Shown: positions 10,967 through 21,874 of the stretch, piece after piece | Position numbering within the stretch: the first letter of the stretch is position 1 | Layout of the letters: each line of letters starts with the position of its first letter | Assembly: GCA_039000515.1 (NCBI GenBank) | Contig: JBCFYV010000012.1 | Span: 114,649,949 to 114,713,948, forward strand | Length of the DNA: 64,000 bases | Direction: 5' to 3' | From: Timema cristinae | Lineage: Eukaryota; Arthropoda; Insecta; Phasmatodea; Timematidae | Notes under the pieces: generated by a model | What the model was told of the DNA's origin: nothing | Databases searched by the model: none | What the model saw: the letters and a program-made list of their open reading frames with translations, nothing else | Translations under genes and position numbers: made by a program

Positions 10967-12275
10967 CACGCGCGCTTGAAAGATAGAACCAGGACCCTAA
11001 TTTTGAAACGTGCGAGTAGCGAGTCGCTAACGTATTTCTCTCATCTCGCTCACAAACTCGCAAGCCCCTAATTTTGAAATTTCTGCGCTGCCAAAACTGA
11101 CGTCACACGATCGAATAGCGAGCGGATTCAAATTTCCAGCCTCACACCGTGCGAGACAAGGCTTTTCTGTCGAGTAGAGCATAACATAACAAAATGCATG
11201 CCATCCCCCTCTTCAGTTGCAGCTTTCTTAGAGTGATTTTGTTGAAATATACCTACCATTGTACAAAAAAAGGTTTACAGAAGACTTTATTCAATCCTTC
11301 AATAAAAATATTTATTTAGCCGTCAATTTGGGCGAGTCAATAGAGTGAAGTTCACATAATCTAGAGTTCGCATGTTCAAATCCTATAATCTCAAAAAAAA
11401 ATTATTTTTTTTCAATTTATCAAACATTAAAATTTAATTTTAGATGATTGTATTAGTATGCATATAATTTGTTTTAAATATTTCTTATAGAAGTATTTGA
11501 GCCTACGCAGACTACCATAATATTCCTTAAAAATAATTTAACAAGGTAGTAAATTAAAAAGGTAGCTTAATTTTGAAATTTTGTGTGTAGGTTATTTAAA
11601 AATTAAATTAATGGGTTTATGACATAAAAATGTACACATTTAAAAATTAGGCTATGCAATCTAATTATTATTCGCATAGTAAAAACCTTTAGGGCATATT
11701 TATGTTTTAAAAATAGTTGCGAAAATAAAATATTATATTAATGAATTCTAATTACTAACAAGTGATTTAAATTCAGACAAAAAATTAAAATGTTGGAATC
11801 GAGTGGGATCGATCTCGTATTAATCTGAGTTTCAGACAAGCGCGCTACCAAGTGTGGCAAAATGGATTTCGATTGGGCGGATGGTTTAACTTCTTCTCAT
11901 ATAACCTGATAAAATTTTGAGACAACAAGCTTAGATGCATACAACTAGAAGATGGTTTGTTAATAAAACAAAACAAATCGTTTTACATGATGCACTCAAT
12001 ACAATAACAGTGTTTACTATCAGTTACATATCTTGTACAATGGCGTGTTGTGACATCTCATCACCTCAACCCTTTGGCACGTCATAGTTTTACATTGTTG
12101 TCGGATAGAAAGCACAGTCGCAAGCGAAACAACGCTACACCGATTCGTACGACAGTAGAAACGTTTCAAAATTAGCTCTGTTTTGGTACAGCCTGCGATT
12201 TGCAAGTTTGCTCGCTAGCGAGTATTTTCGCAAGTTTCAAAATTAGAGGTCCAGTTCTATATTTCAAGCGCGTGG
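10967..12275. mobile_element. Unclassified TIR element, about 1.3 kb
   Basis: The ends (10967-11035 and about 12205-12275) are inverted copies. The left end has 'cgcgcttgaaagatagaacc' then 'ctaattttgaaacgtgcgag'; the right end has the complement, ending 'tatttcaagcgcg'. The interior is AT-rich with no recognisable transposase and two tRNA-like patches near 11311-11395 and 11800-11870. It is probably non-autonomous. The superfamily is not assigned and no clear target duplication was found. Confidence 0.6.
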
Positions 12276-12285
12276 GTTCAGTCGC

Positions 12286-13145
12286 TCCAGTCTGGCCACC
12301 TCTCATTACAACCAATGTGTTCTATTTTATATTTTAGTCACTCGCTCCAGTCTGGCCACCTCTCATTACAACCAATGTGTTCTATTTTAATATTTTAGTC
12401 GCTCGCTCCAGTCTGGCCACCTCTCATTACAACCAATGTGTTCTATTTTATATTTTAGTCACTCGCTCCAGTCTGGCCACCTCTCATTACAACCAATATG
12501 CTCTATTTTAATATTTTAGTCGCTCGCTCCAGTCTGGCCACCTCTCATTACAACCAATGTGTTCTATTTTATATTTTAGTCACTCGCTCCAGTCTGGCCA
12601 CCTCTCATTACAACCAATATGTTCTATTTTAATATTTTAGTCGCTCGACCCAGTCTGGCCACCTCTCATTACAACCAATGTGTTCTATTTTATATAGTAG
12701 TCGCTTGCTCCAGTCTGACCACCTCTCAATACAACCAATGTGTTCTATTTTAATATTTTAGTTGCTCGCTCCAGTCTGGCCACCTCTCATTACAACCAAT
12801 GTGTTCTATTTTAATATTTTAGTCGCTCGCTCCAGTCTGGCCACCTCTCATTACAACCAATGTGTTCTATTTTATATTTTAGTCACTCGCTCCAGTCTGG
12901 TCACCTCTCATTACAACCAATATGTTCTATTTTAATATTTTAGTCGCTCGCCCCAGTCTGGCCACCTCTCATTACAACCAATGTGTTCTATTTTATATAG
13001 TAGTCGCTTGCTCCAGTCTGACCACCTCTCATTACAACCAATGTGTTCTATTTTATATTTTAGTCGCTCGCTCCAGTCTGGCCACCTCTCATTACAACCA
13101 ATGTGTTCTATTTTATATTTTAGTCGCTCGTTCGCCCAGTCTGGC
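12286..13145 (+). repeat. Minisatellite, about 60-61 bp unit, about 15 copies
   Basis: Each unit carries 'gctccagtctggccacctct', 'cattacaaccaatgtgttct' and a T/A run. Neighbouring units alternate between 'tatattttagtcac' and 'aatattttagtcgc', so part of the array has a dimeric pattern. Open frames within it are by-products of the period. Confidence 0.95.
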
Positions 13146-13149
13146 CGTA

Positions 13150-13535
13150 CCCTAAGAAGTGCAGCGAAGCACGCATACATTCCAATTTTACGTCACATTT
13201 GGCTCGTGTATGGGTTTGTCGTGCGACCAAAGCCTTAGAGTGTCACGCATCTCTGTTCAGTAACTACACGAATCAAGTTAATACGAGCTTCAGAAGTGCG
13301 TCATCCACATTTCTTACTTACTAAAAACTTACTAATATTTTTAATAAATCTGACAAAATCAAAAAAAGTTTTCGAGCGAAGTTAAGTGTTATGGTCTACC
13401 CAAATTACTAACAGTATGAACAAAATGTTTCCAGTTGTTGATAAAAAAAACCGGGCACAGAAATAAATGTCAGCTTTTTAAACCTTTGAATGTTTGAGAT
13501 TACTTCAGAAAAAAATATGAGTATATACTTTCCTA
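13150..13535. other. Unassigned stretch after the satellite
   Basis: Mixed-composition, then AT-rich DNA. No gene or repeat is recognised. Confidence 0.3.
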
Positions 13536-13539
13536 ATCC

Positions 13540-13695
13540 TGAATTAACGTACAACCGTTGGACTGGGCTGCTGATGACGGAAAGCTTGGGGTTCGAATCC
13601 CGGTCAGTCATACCTGGGTTGGTTTTCCACTATCCCTCCACGCTAAACTACACATGTGTCTGACTTAAAACGGGTAGTACGACGCGGTGCTAAAG
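13540..13695 (+). repeat. Third-head SINE, internally deleted
   Basis: The head ends in 'gctgatgacgg' with a good B box ('ggttcgaatcc'). A shortened body ('ccactatccctccacgc') and the tail 'cgggtagtacgacgcggtgc' follow. Confidence 0.7.
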
Positions 13696-13699
13696 AGAA

Positions 13700-14120
13700 T
13701 CAATCCTGATGGTAGAGTTTGGCTACGCTCGCACAATCTGCTCGTATTGTGAGACGGTTTCCAAGTAAAAGACAATGAGAATAGAATTGTCCTCTGGAAT
13801 AACAACTAAGACACGAGCCTTTAGTTCGAGGAAGCGACTTTTCCTGTTGCCCCCAGGCGAGACAACTGGGTCAGATTGTTTTATTAGCGAGGAAAACTAA
13901 TGGGCCTTCTTTGTTTATACTCATATGACCCTTAGAGGTCATACATAGCTATGTAACACTTTTTTCCTTATCTATCTATCCCTTTGGCATGTAGCACCAA
14001 ATAGACGGGAAATATGAATTAGGCCTCATAAATCTTTTAGCAGAACTAATTCGGCCCCAAGAACAAATAAAAAATACCTTACATCTCATTTTTGCACGGA
14101 CTTATGATCGTGTTGTGCTA
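13700..14120. other. Unassigned stretch
   Basis: No feature was found; composition is mixed. Confidence 0.3.
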
Positions 14121-14122
14121 TA

Positions 14123-14222
14123 TGCTAGGTTAGGTTAGAACAGTTAAGCTAAGTTTGGTTAGGGTAGGTTAGGATTGTGTTGTGCCCTAGGCTAGGTTAG
14201 TTAGGTAAGGTTGGGTTGGGTC
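14123..14222 (+). repeat. Degenerate interstitial TTAGG-type array
   Basis: Repeated 'ggttagg' and 'taggttag' units, about a dozen and imperfect, resemble the arthropod telomere repeat TTAGG. They sit directly before the 14.3-kb minisatellite. Confidence 0.6.
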
Positions 14223-14309
14223 ATACTATCCATCATTTGTTGTCTTTTGTTCCCCTTGAGAAAACAATTACATTAATCCTTAGTACAACGACACAACAGA
14301 CAGGTCCAG

Positions 14310-15075
14310 TTAGTACACCAACACAAGGTCAAACTCCAACAACCTGCCTCCAGAGCCAAGTTAGTACAACGACACATGGTCAAACTCCGACAACCTGCCT
14401 CCAGAGCCAAGTTAGTACAACGACACAAGGTCAAACTCCGACAACCTGCCTCCAGAGCCAAGTTAGTACAACGACACAAGGTCAAACTCCGACAAAATGC
14501 CTTCACAGCTATTCTTACCAGGGCTGAGTTAGTACAACAACACAAGGTCAAACTCCGACAACCTGCCTTCACAGCTATTCTTACCAGGGCTGAGTTAGTA
14601 CAACAACACAAGGTCAAACTCCGACAACCTGCCTCCAGAGCCAAGTTAGTACAACGACACAAGGTCAAACTCCGACAAAATGCCTTCACAGCTATTCTTA
14701 CCAGGGCTGAGTTAGTACAACAACACAAGGTCAAACTCCGACAACCTGCCTTCACAGCTATTCTTACCAGGGCTGAGTTAGTACAACAACACAAGGTCAA
14801 ACTCCGACAACCTGCCTCCAGAGCCAAGTTAGTACAACGACACAAGGTCAAACTCCGACAAAATGCCTTCACAGCTATTCTTACCAGGGCTGAGTTAGTA
14901 CAACAACACAAGGTCAAACTCCGACAACCTGCCTTCACAGATATTCTTACCAGGGCTGAGTTAGTACAACAACACAAGGTCAAACTCCGACAACCTGCCT
15001 CCAGAGCCAAGTTAGTACAACGACACAAGGTCAAACTCCGACAAAATGCCTTCACAGCTACTCTTAACAGGGCTG
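14310..15075 (+). repeat. Minisatellite with 183-bp higher-order unit
   Basis: Two monomers share 'cacaaggtcaaactccgac'. One is about 51 bases and contains 'ctgcctccagagccaagtta'. The other is about 66 bases and contains 'cagctattcttaccagggct'. In the right part they repeat as 51+66+66 (about 183 bases) three times; the left part is a simple run of the 51-base type. Frames of 256-260 codons on both strands are artefacts of this periodicity. Confidence 0.93.
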
Positions 15076-15172
15076 AGTTAGTATACCCTCGTAACTTTTC
15101 CCGTCAAGAGTTATTTCATGGCGATATAAAATGGACTCAGATTTAATAGAACACAAAGCAGGAAATTACTAT

Positions 15173-15453
15173 ATTATTATTATTAGCACCGCGTCTTACT
15201 ACCCGTTCGGGTTATACGCACTTACGCTAATATGTAATGGTAGGGTGATTGTGAGATGAAATGAAGGACCTACAGTTTAACGTGGAATCCGAACCACGGT
15301 GGCGGCCTGGCATTCCCCACATTCACAAGATGTCTTGTCAGAGGTGAAGGAAGGGTTTGGAAATCAGATAAATCTGTGCCGGGACCGAGGATTGAACCCC
15401 GGCCGCCAGCACAGAAGTCTGACACCTTACCCCTAGACTACCAGGTCACCGAC
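15173..15453 (-). mobile_element. SINE-1 copy, full length, with target duplication
   Basis: Complete from the TTA units to the tRNA-like head ending in 'accaggtcaccgac'. Flanked by AAATTACTAT at 15163-15172 and 15454-15463. Confidence 0.92.
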
Positions 15454-15610
15454 AAATTACTATAACTTGCGTTTATTAACGGCACAAACATGAACAATAT
15501 ATATATATATTTTTTTTCACGTTATTATTTAAGTATAAGGTCTGTGTTATGTAACACTGCACACGAGGTCTAGACCTTATAGCTCGTCCCGCACTCTATA
15601 GCATTACAAA

Positions 15611-15840
15611 CCGCTTCAGTGGCCGCATGGGCTAAGGCGTCACTGTCGCAATAGACTAGAGTGTCGGCGCCAGGGAGATCAGGATTCAAATTCCGGACAG
15701 GAGGAGGGTGATTTTACACTCTCCCTCCACGCAAATTCGGGTAAACTGTCTGATTCCTAACTTATAAGCGTAATTAGTAAATAGGCGTTCGCGTATATCA
15801 CGAACAGGTAGGCCTAATAGTAATAAGATACAATGGTAAA
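15611..15840 (+). repeat. Third-head SINE copy
   Basis: The head has 'cagtggccgcatgggctaag' and 'ggattcaaattcc'. The body has 'actctccctccacgcaaatt'. The 3' part is decayed ('cgtaattagtaaatagg'). Confidence 0.7.
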
Positions 15841-15954
15841 AATTGCGTGGTTTATGAATGACCTCTAACTCACGGGCGATGTTTTCGTACACAAATAATA
15901 AAAAAATAAGTTTACATATATTTTTGACCATATCGCTTTGGGATACCCTATGCT

Positions 15955-16373
15955 CGTTGAAAAGAAGATGCGTTATCGGCTTAGATAGGTGAAAAGAAGA
16001 CGCGTTATCGGCTGAGCTCGGTGAAAAGAAGGCGCGTTATCGGCTTAGCTCGGTGAAAAGAAGGCGCGTTATCGGCTTAGCTCGGTGAAAAGAAGGCGCG
16101 TTATCGGCTGAGCTCGGTGAAAAGAAGGCGCGTTATCAGCTTAGCTCGGTGAAAAGAAGAAGCGTTATCGGCTTAGCTCGGTGAAAAGAAGGCGCGTTAT
16201 CGGCTTAGCTCGGTGAAAAGAAGGCGCGTTATCGGCTTAGCTCGGTGAAAAGAAGGCGCGTTATCAGCTTAGCTCGGTGAAAAGAAGAAGCGTTATCGGC
16301 TTAGCTCGGTTAAAAGAAGACGCGTTATCGGCTGAGCTCGGTGAAAAGAAGGCGCTTTATCGGCTGAGCTAAA
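15955..16373 (+). repeat. 32-bp minisatellite, about 13 copies
   Basis: The unit contains 'gaaaagaaggcgcgttatcg' and 'gcttagctcggt', with few changes between units. It is richer in GC than its surroundings. Confidence 0.95.
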
Positions 16374-16375
16374 GC

Positions 16376-16755
16376 GACTGATGACTAAGTGACCGGCATT
16401 AAAATGCAAGAGTAGTAGTATTTTCGCGGTCGCAAATATCACGGCCTTGGTCATGCACGTTTAGTTCGGCAGGGCGCAGGATCAACGAACCGAAGAAACA
16501 AAAAAAAACTACTTAGAGGTGAGGCGGTCCAATTCTAATCAATCTTGTGAAAGTGATATCTCAATTGATTCAATGACGTCAAAATGTTGATACTTTCTTC
16601 GCATTGCGGAGGTCCGTTATCATGAATATATATTTATATAAATGCATGTCATCCTCGGGGTTTTGGTGTAAGCTACTAGCCTCAGGTCCCGGTAATCGTG
16701 GGTTCAAACCTAGTGGACATCGATGGATTTTTCTTGAGCAATAGGAAACCGTAGC
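16376..16755. other. Unassigned stretch with a tRNA-like remnant
   Basis: Around 16665-16730 there is an A/B-box-like pair ('gtaagctactagcctcagg', 'gggttcaaacc'), probably a SINE head remnant. Nothing else is recognised. Confidence 0.35.
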
Positions 16756-16756
16756 A

Positions 16757-17036
16757 CACTGGTTCTCAAACTGATTTCATGTTATACCCCTTGGTCATGA
16801 TTAAAAGTGTAATGTAACCCCCCCCCTTTACCCCCGATAAAAATTTCCCAAAATGACAAATGTCAAGTAATCAAAGAAGGAAATTTCCCTCGGTCGGTCG
16901 TCTCAAATACTCCCCGCCACATTAATTTTGGCTCTATACCTCGCTTGGTTTTCTAGGTTTTTTTCTCCATTTTCCCTTGAGAGATAGTCTACGCACGTAC
17001 CCGTGAGGGTACGCGTACAACAGTTTATGAACCACT
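16757..17036. mobile_element. hAT-type MITE, about 280 bp
   Basis: The ends 'ctggttctcaaact' and its imperfect complement 'agtttatgaaccactg' match the hAT terminal motif CAGTGGTTCTCAAA also seen at 17443 and 52361. There is no coding content. Confidence 0.6.
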
Positions 17037-17040
17037 GCTC

Positions 17041-17165
17041 CAGTGCCAATTTTGGCTTGTAAAATAACCCTGGAAGGTATGTGAAAATACCTTTCTCGGC
17101 AACATTAATATGCCCTTTTGTGCACGTTCATAGACATTCAGTGTGAAAGGCAACACTTTCTGAAC
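17041..17165 (+). repeat. Dispersed repeat module, copy 1
   Basis: Shares 'ggaaggtatgtgaaaatacc' and 'gttcatagac' with 33441-33580. It looks like a conserved central block of another SINE or non-autonomous family. Confidence 0.55.
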
Positions 17166-17286
17166 TCTCCTTGTACATGGAATTTCTACCAGATAGTGCA
17201 GGCAGAACTAACCAGCCAGCCGAACGGCTGGGTTCATCTCCAACGCAGGGTGGATAGAAATCACATCAAAGGCGAGTTTTTTTTAA

Positions 17287-17400
17287 TAGCACCGCATCTT
17301 TCTAACTGTTCGGGCTAAACGATCACCCATCAATACACTTCACCGGTATTCGAACCCCAAATTTCTAGTCAACTGACTTCTAGTCTTACTGTCTTAACTT
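17287..17400 (-). repeat. Tail-sharing SINE fragment
   Basis: Tail complement ('agcaccgcatctttctaact', 'gttcgggcta') and a reverse B box ('gtattcgaacccc'), with most of the body deleted. Confidence 0.5.
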
Positions 17401-17859
17401 GAATGTATGATAATAATTACTCTAATGGAGTATGAGACAGGGCAGCGGTTCTCAAACAGGGGTACGCGAGCAGCTCTCAACGGAAGGCTGGCAAAATGAC
17501 AAGAGACTTATGGAAAACCCTGATTGTTGGAAGTTACCGTTATCTGATTATTTTCACCCATTTTTTCTCCCTATTTGCTCTCGGTTGGAGACCGATTTCT
17601 GAGAATTTTCAACCCACTACTTGTAACCTTCTACGTTAGCAGTTATCTTGCTTATTTTTAGAGTAATTTGAGCATATTTCCTGAACAGTCACGACTTGAT
17701 GACATACTCTCTCTCTCAATGATATTACTCAAACTTGCAACGCAGTTCTAGAGATATATTGCGGTGATGTTTATATATTGATTAGTTCCAATCTATTTGT
17801 GTTTATGTATTATATGTCAGCCTATTCATGACAATGTTACTCAAACATATAATGCGTGT

Positions 17860-18900
17860 TAAGGTGGCTTTCCAAACGAAATTATCTTGCTCGTTTGTAT
17901 GAAATGATACAAGAAGTTCTGATTTCCAAACCCTTCCTTCACCTCTGACAAGATATCTTGTGAATGTGGGGAATGCCAGGCCTCCACCGTGGTTCGGATT
18001 TCACGTTAAACTGTAGGTCCTTCATTTCATCTCACAATCACCCTACCATTACACATTAGCGTAAGTGCGTATAACCCGAACGGGTAGTAAGACGCGGTGC
18101 TAATAATAATAATAATAATAATAATGATACAAGAAGTTGTTTTCCTCTCTGACAGCAAATTTAGTGACAGATTTACAACTGAGCAGTGGCTGTGCAGGAT
18201 AGCTTTCAAGGCTGACGTATTTCAGCAACTGGATGAGCTGAATAAAGGTCTGCAGGGTAAACACACAATACCCTTCATGGTTCATGACAAAATAAAAGGT
18301 TAAAAAAAAGAAACTTCAATATGAAACAAAAGGAGTTGCGAAGGGACAAATTTAGTTGTTATTTCCGTCTTTAGAAAAATCCGTTGAAGAAAATGAACTT
18401 GAACGTCATGATTATGTTGTCAAATACATAAGAGATTGTCTGGGTAATGGGTTCGATTAAAGACTTTGGCACATTATTTCCCGAGAATTTAGGGAGCGAG
18501 TTCTGGATGCGAGACCCTTTTTCTACAGTGGAAGACTCCAGACTACCAAACTTCTTTTCAACTAAAGAAATTATTGAAATATCCTGTGATGAAACACTCA
18601 AATTCAGTCTCAAGAAAACTTCTTTGGCAGATCTTTGGCTGACGTTTGGTTGCAAAGGCTGAACATATCGCTGACCATGCTATCAAGGTTATGATGCCTC
18701 ACTCAACAACATATCTCTGTGAGAGTGGTTTTTCATCCATATTGTACCTTAAAAATAAGTACCACAATAGGCTAAATTTGGAGCCGGACCTCCGCTTGAA
18801 AGCCTCAACTGGACAACCAGGCATCAAAAATAGTGCCAATTCATGCAGCCACGCCCCTCTCACTGAAAAACTTTGGGAGCAGCTCAAGAACTACAAATAA
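17860..18900 (+). pseudogene. hAT transposase fragments (SCAND3/ZBED5-like)
   Basis: After the SINE a frame reads 'FLSDSKFSDRFTTEQWL' and 'LDELNKGLQGKHTIPF', the middle of ZBED5/SCAND3-type hAT transposases ('LNELNLKLQGKN' in relatives). After several stops and shifts, 18646-18900 gives 'PHSTTYLCESGFSSILYLKN', the hAT C-terminal dimerisation region, ending in a stop at 18898-18900. The catalytic core is broken by stops and the SINE insertion, so this is a dead gene. Confidence 0.75.
17919..18122 (+). mobile_element. SINE-1, 5' truncated, inserted in hAT-1
   Basis: Starts within the body ('ctgatttccaaacccttcc') and ends in TAA units. The flanking AATGATACAAGAAGTT at 17903-17918 and 18123-18138 is a 16-base duplication of the hAT transposase sequence. 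Confidence 0.92.
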
Positions 18901-19167
18901 AAATTTTGATTTGAAAATATTGTGTTTAGGTTTTCTTTTTTTCTTTTTTTTTTTTGAACGAATTTGTGAATACAATGTATAAAAACTTTTCTAAAGACTT
19001 TTTACAGTAAAATTATGTTTTTTTTAAGTTTATCAACGATTCTTAGTAAGAGATAATGTTAAGGTTATAACAGTAGGATTCTCTCTAGATAGCTTGGTCA
19101 TATTATTTGAAATATATTGATTATAGATTTTTTTCACAGTAGATTAAATAGATCAATAATTTACCAT

Positions 19168-21563
19168 GCAGGGCCGGTCTAAGGCAAAAGTTTTGTGTGT
19201 GCAAAACTTAAATTTTTCGCCACCCCCAATCCCCTCCCCACCTGTAAACACCACGGATAATACTATATATGACCATTTTAAAACTAGACCTTATATATAC
19301 TATTTTGAATGTTCTTTTCCAAATATGTTACATATCTGAGATTGTCTTTCCCCAGAATTCGGGAAATATGTTACTTCATAACAGGGTTGAATTTTGCAAT
19401 AAACTCTACGAGCCCGAGAAAATTTCCATTGTTTTTGCTGTAGAGGGTTTCGTGAGTTCCTCGAAAAGCCATGTTGTGTTGGGTAAGATGGCAAGATTTC
19501 TCATGAGGACATTTTTCCATCGCTCTTTTTCCTGAGCAATTTAATCTTTGATTTTTGTCTTCAATTGACTTGCCAGTATTAAACGTCCTTTCTGCATCAA
19601 CTCATTTTTCATAGAACTTTAAGTGGTTAGAGGACGTCTCATGTTGGGAAAGAGTTTTTCCGATGTGCCCTCAATCACAATTTCCATTTCCATCAGATAA
19701 TGTAGTGCTGGTGATTGCCGTGTTAAATACTTTGCAGCAAAAACAGTATACGCTTCCCTTACACTGGGAATACATTAGCCATTGTCTTCTCATTTTCTCG
19801 CCGTTGGAAGCAAGCCGATAATAAAATACGTTGGGAAGTGATCTTTTTGCACCGTATCTAGGGTAGCTGTCTAATATTGTTGAGATCTGTCCTTGAGAAA
19901 TAATAAAATCACGTTCACTTGCACTTAGCACTTTGGGCCAATTAGCCGGATCATTTAATTTGTCATATGAATTATTCATTTCTTGGATTGTATCAGTCAC
20001 ATAACTCTTATCACTGTGATCAGTAATTTCCGTGGTGTTAGAATCATCGCCATTAGTATTTATTAAATCTTCTAAGCGATCTTCGTCCTCCTCTCAGCGC
20101 TGTTTCAACAGATGATCATCATTACATTGAGTTGCAATTTCAATTTCACTTTCTTTACTAGTGCTTGCCTTAATTAAATAATTACAAATTAGTTTATCGC
20201 TTGACTTAGGTTCTTGTAAAGTTTTTATTTCCATTTTCTATTTTTGGCTGCAAAAAGTTTGGAAAACATTTTAGTAACTGTTTAAAAAAATAGATTTAAT
20301 ATTATTAAAAAAAATAGAAACCACAAAAAGTAAGAACTTAATGATGACAGCAATACAGCATACGACACAATACACTTCACAGAGTACAGTACCTACTAAA
20401 AAGGTTTGCACCAAAATAGAAAACAAAACTTAAGCAAAATTTCCCAGAACACCACACAAACTAAACATAATAAGTAGCGAATTTCAACACGCCGAACTAT
20501 AAATAAAGCGATTGTAATGTAATTGATTTGCCCCTGAAAAGTATGTGAAAGCATTGACAATAATATCGTCTTAATTTTATAAACATATCTTATTTAATTT
20601 AAATTATGTAGTATAGTAAATGGCTCTTAAAGCACTTCTTCTTCCAAGAAGGCAAAAGCCACTGATCAGTGACGTCACGCACGTGACATTAGTCAAGTCA
20701 TTTTGACAATATATATATTTCAAATAATAACTTCCTCTTCTGGAAAGTTCCAATAGAGATTTTAAAATGTAACTTGAGTCATTTTCCGGCTCTAGAACCT
20801 CCCAGCAAAACAGAGATGTTTTTGTCTTGTATTTTGTTTTTCTAAACTAAACCTTCTAGAAGCTTCCATGAGCAATGGATATATACGAAGAATGGTGCAA
20901 TGTAAGGGCAGTTGGTGTCCAGAACTGACAGAACTCACTTGGGCACTTGGCGTCCAGCAACACCTGTCCGCCCTCATACAATAGGCCACGTATATATTTC
21001 AATGACATGATCTATTTTCTCATTAAATAAACAGAGAAATAAAAAACATGTCAAAATAATAAGTGTTTATTAATTATAATTCTCCAATTGGCGTCCATCG
21101 CGGCAGTAAAATATCAGAACAACATAATTGGCGCACAAAGTAGGGACCCGTAATTCCAGAACGCTTCACGATTGTCAATAAATCACTCGCACAGAGGTTA
21201 GGTGACCGACTGAGAATCAAAACTAACATTACACCTACCCTCCTAGATCGTACATTCTCGACCCGGCAACTAGTATAGTCCCGTCACCAATGTAGTTGAC
21301 AAGGGTGCGTCGCACCTTTATAATGTATTTACTTTGCTAATGTATTCTAATGCACTAATTTGAAATAAAAAAGTAGTCTGTTTGGCATGGATGTAAATAT
21401 TAACTTGAGAAATAAGCATTCTTCTTACAAATTACTTTATTTAATTACACTTATAATTCCCCTGATAAAAACAAAAAATATTTATTTTTTGATCATTTTG
21501 GCGCCCCCCTGAATTGTTTGTGTGTGCAGTTGCACAATTAGCATACGTCTTAGACCGGCCGTG
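19168..21563 (-). mobile_element. hAT-2 element nested in hAT-1
   Basis: The ends 'cagggccggtctaag' and 'cttagaccggccgtg' are inverted repeats, flanked by TTACCAT at 19161-19167 and 21564-21570, near the 8 bases expected for hAT. It encodes a TTF-type zinc-finger start on the minus strand but no visible transposase core, so it is probably internally deleted. Confidence 0.75.
19671..20234 (-). pseudogene. hAT-2 N-terminal frame with TTF-type zinc finger, broken
   Basis: ATG at 20234 opens a frame rich in Ser, Asp and Glu. It is interrupted by one TGA at 20094-20096 (codon 47) and continues in the same frame to a stop near 19671. From about codon 93 it reads 'DPANWPKVLSASERDFII' and later 'RRQWLMYSQCKGSVYCFCC', the pattern of the zf-TTF domain found before ZMYM-like and THAP-associated hAT transposases. 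The RNase H-like core and the dimerisation domain expected downstream are missing. It is a remnant of a transposon protein, not a host gene. Confidence 0.7.
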
Positions 21564-21662
21564 TTACCATTTGGTTATAAACCTGTAATTTGGATTTATT
21601 TTATCTTGGGGTACATTAAACTCTTAGTCATGGCCAGGGGTACAATCTCAAAAAAAAAATTA

Positions 21663-21870
21663 GGACCGCTGGGATATATAGTATGAGGGTGTGGAGTCAG
21701 TAGGAACACTTACACATAACTTAAGTCTAATTAACCAAACTTTGGTGACCGTTGGGGTAGTTTCTCTTTCGGGAAAAATACCCAAGGACGAAGGTACCAA
21801 CCGTGAATTGAACCTTGGACCTCTAGGCTCGTAGCCAGATGTACTGACCACTACACCACGGGGCCGGATA
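21663..21870 (-). mobile_element. SINE of a fourth, unrelated head type
   Basis: On the minus strand it begins with a tRNA-like head: 'ccccgtggtgtagtggtcag' (A box) and 'aaggttcaattc' (B box). A unique body then runs to about 21663. It does not carry the shared tail of the other families. A 63-codon open frame here is incidental. Confidence 0.6.
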
Positions 21871-21874
21871 TCAC

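Larger units (their letters stand above)
17443..21671 (+). mobile_element. hAT-1 element carrying nested insertions
   Basis: The left end 'cagcggttctcaaacagggg' is answered by a decayed complement at about 21640-21671 ('tctcaaaaaa...ggaccgctg'). Inside are broken hAT transposase frames (17880-18900), a SINE at 17919-18122 and a whole second hAT at 19168-21563. Removing the insertions leaves about 1.6 kb of host element. No clear 8-base target duplication was found, so the right end is provisional. Confidence 0.6.

Noticed and set aside
12922..13238. Frames of 77-85 codons in the 60-bp satellite
   Set aside because: Repeat artefact.
14273..15146. 260- and 256-codon frames on opposite strands
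   Set aside because: Both monomer lengths in this minisatellite (51 and 66) are multiples of three, so frames stay open by periodicity. No start context, splice signal or domain.
15955..16373. CRISPR-like array
   Set aside because: Units abut with no spacers, in a eukaryotic window. It is a minisatellite.
18100..18300. Host gene start around 18097
   Set aside because: The reading frame belongs to a hAT transposase interrupted by a SINE tail.
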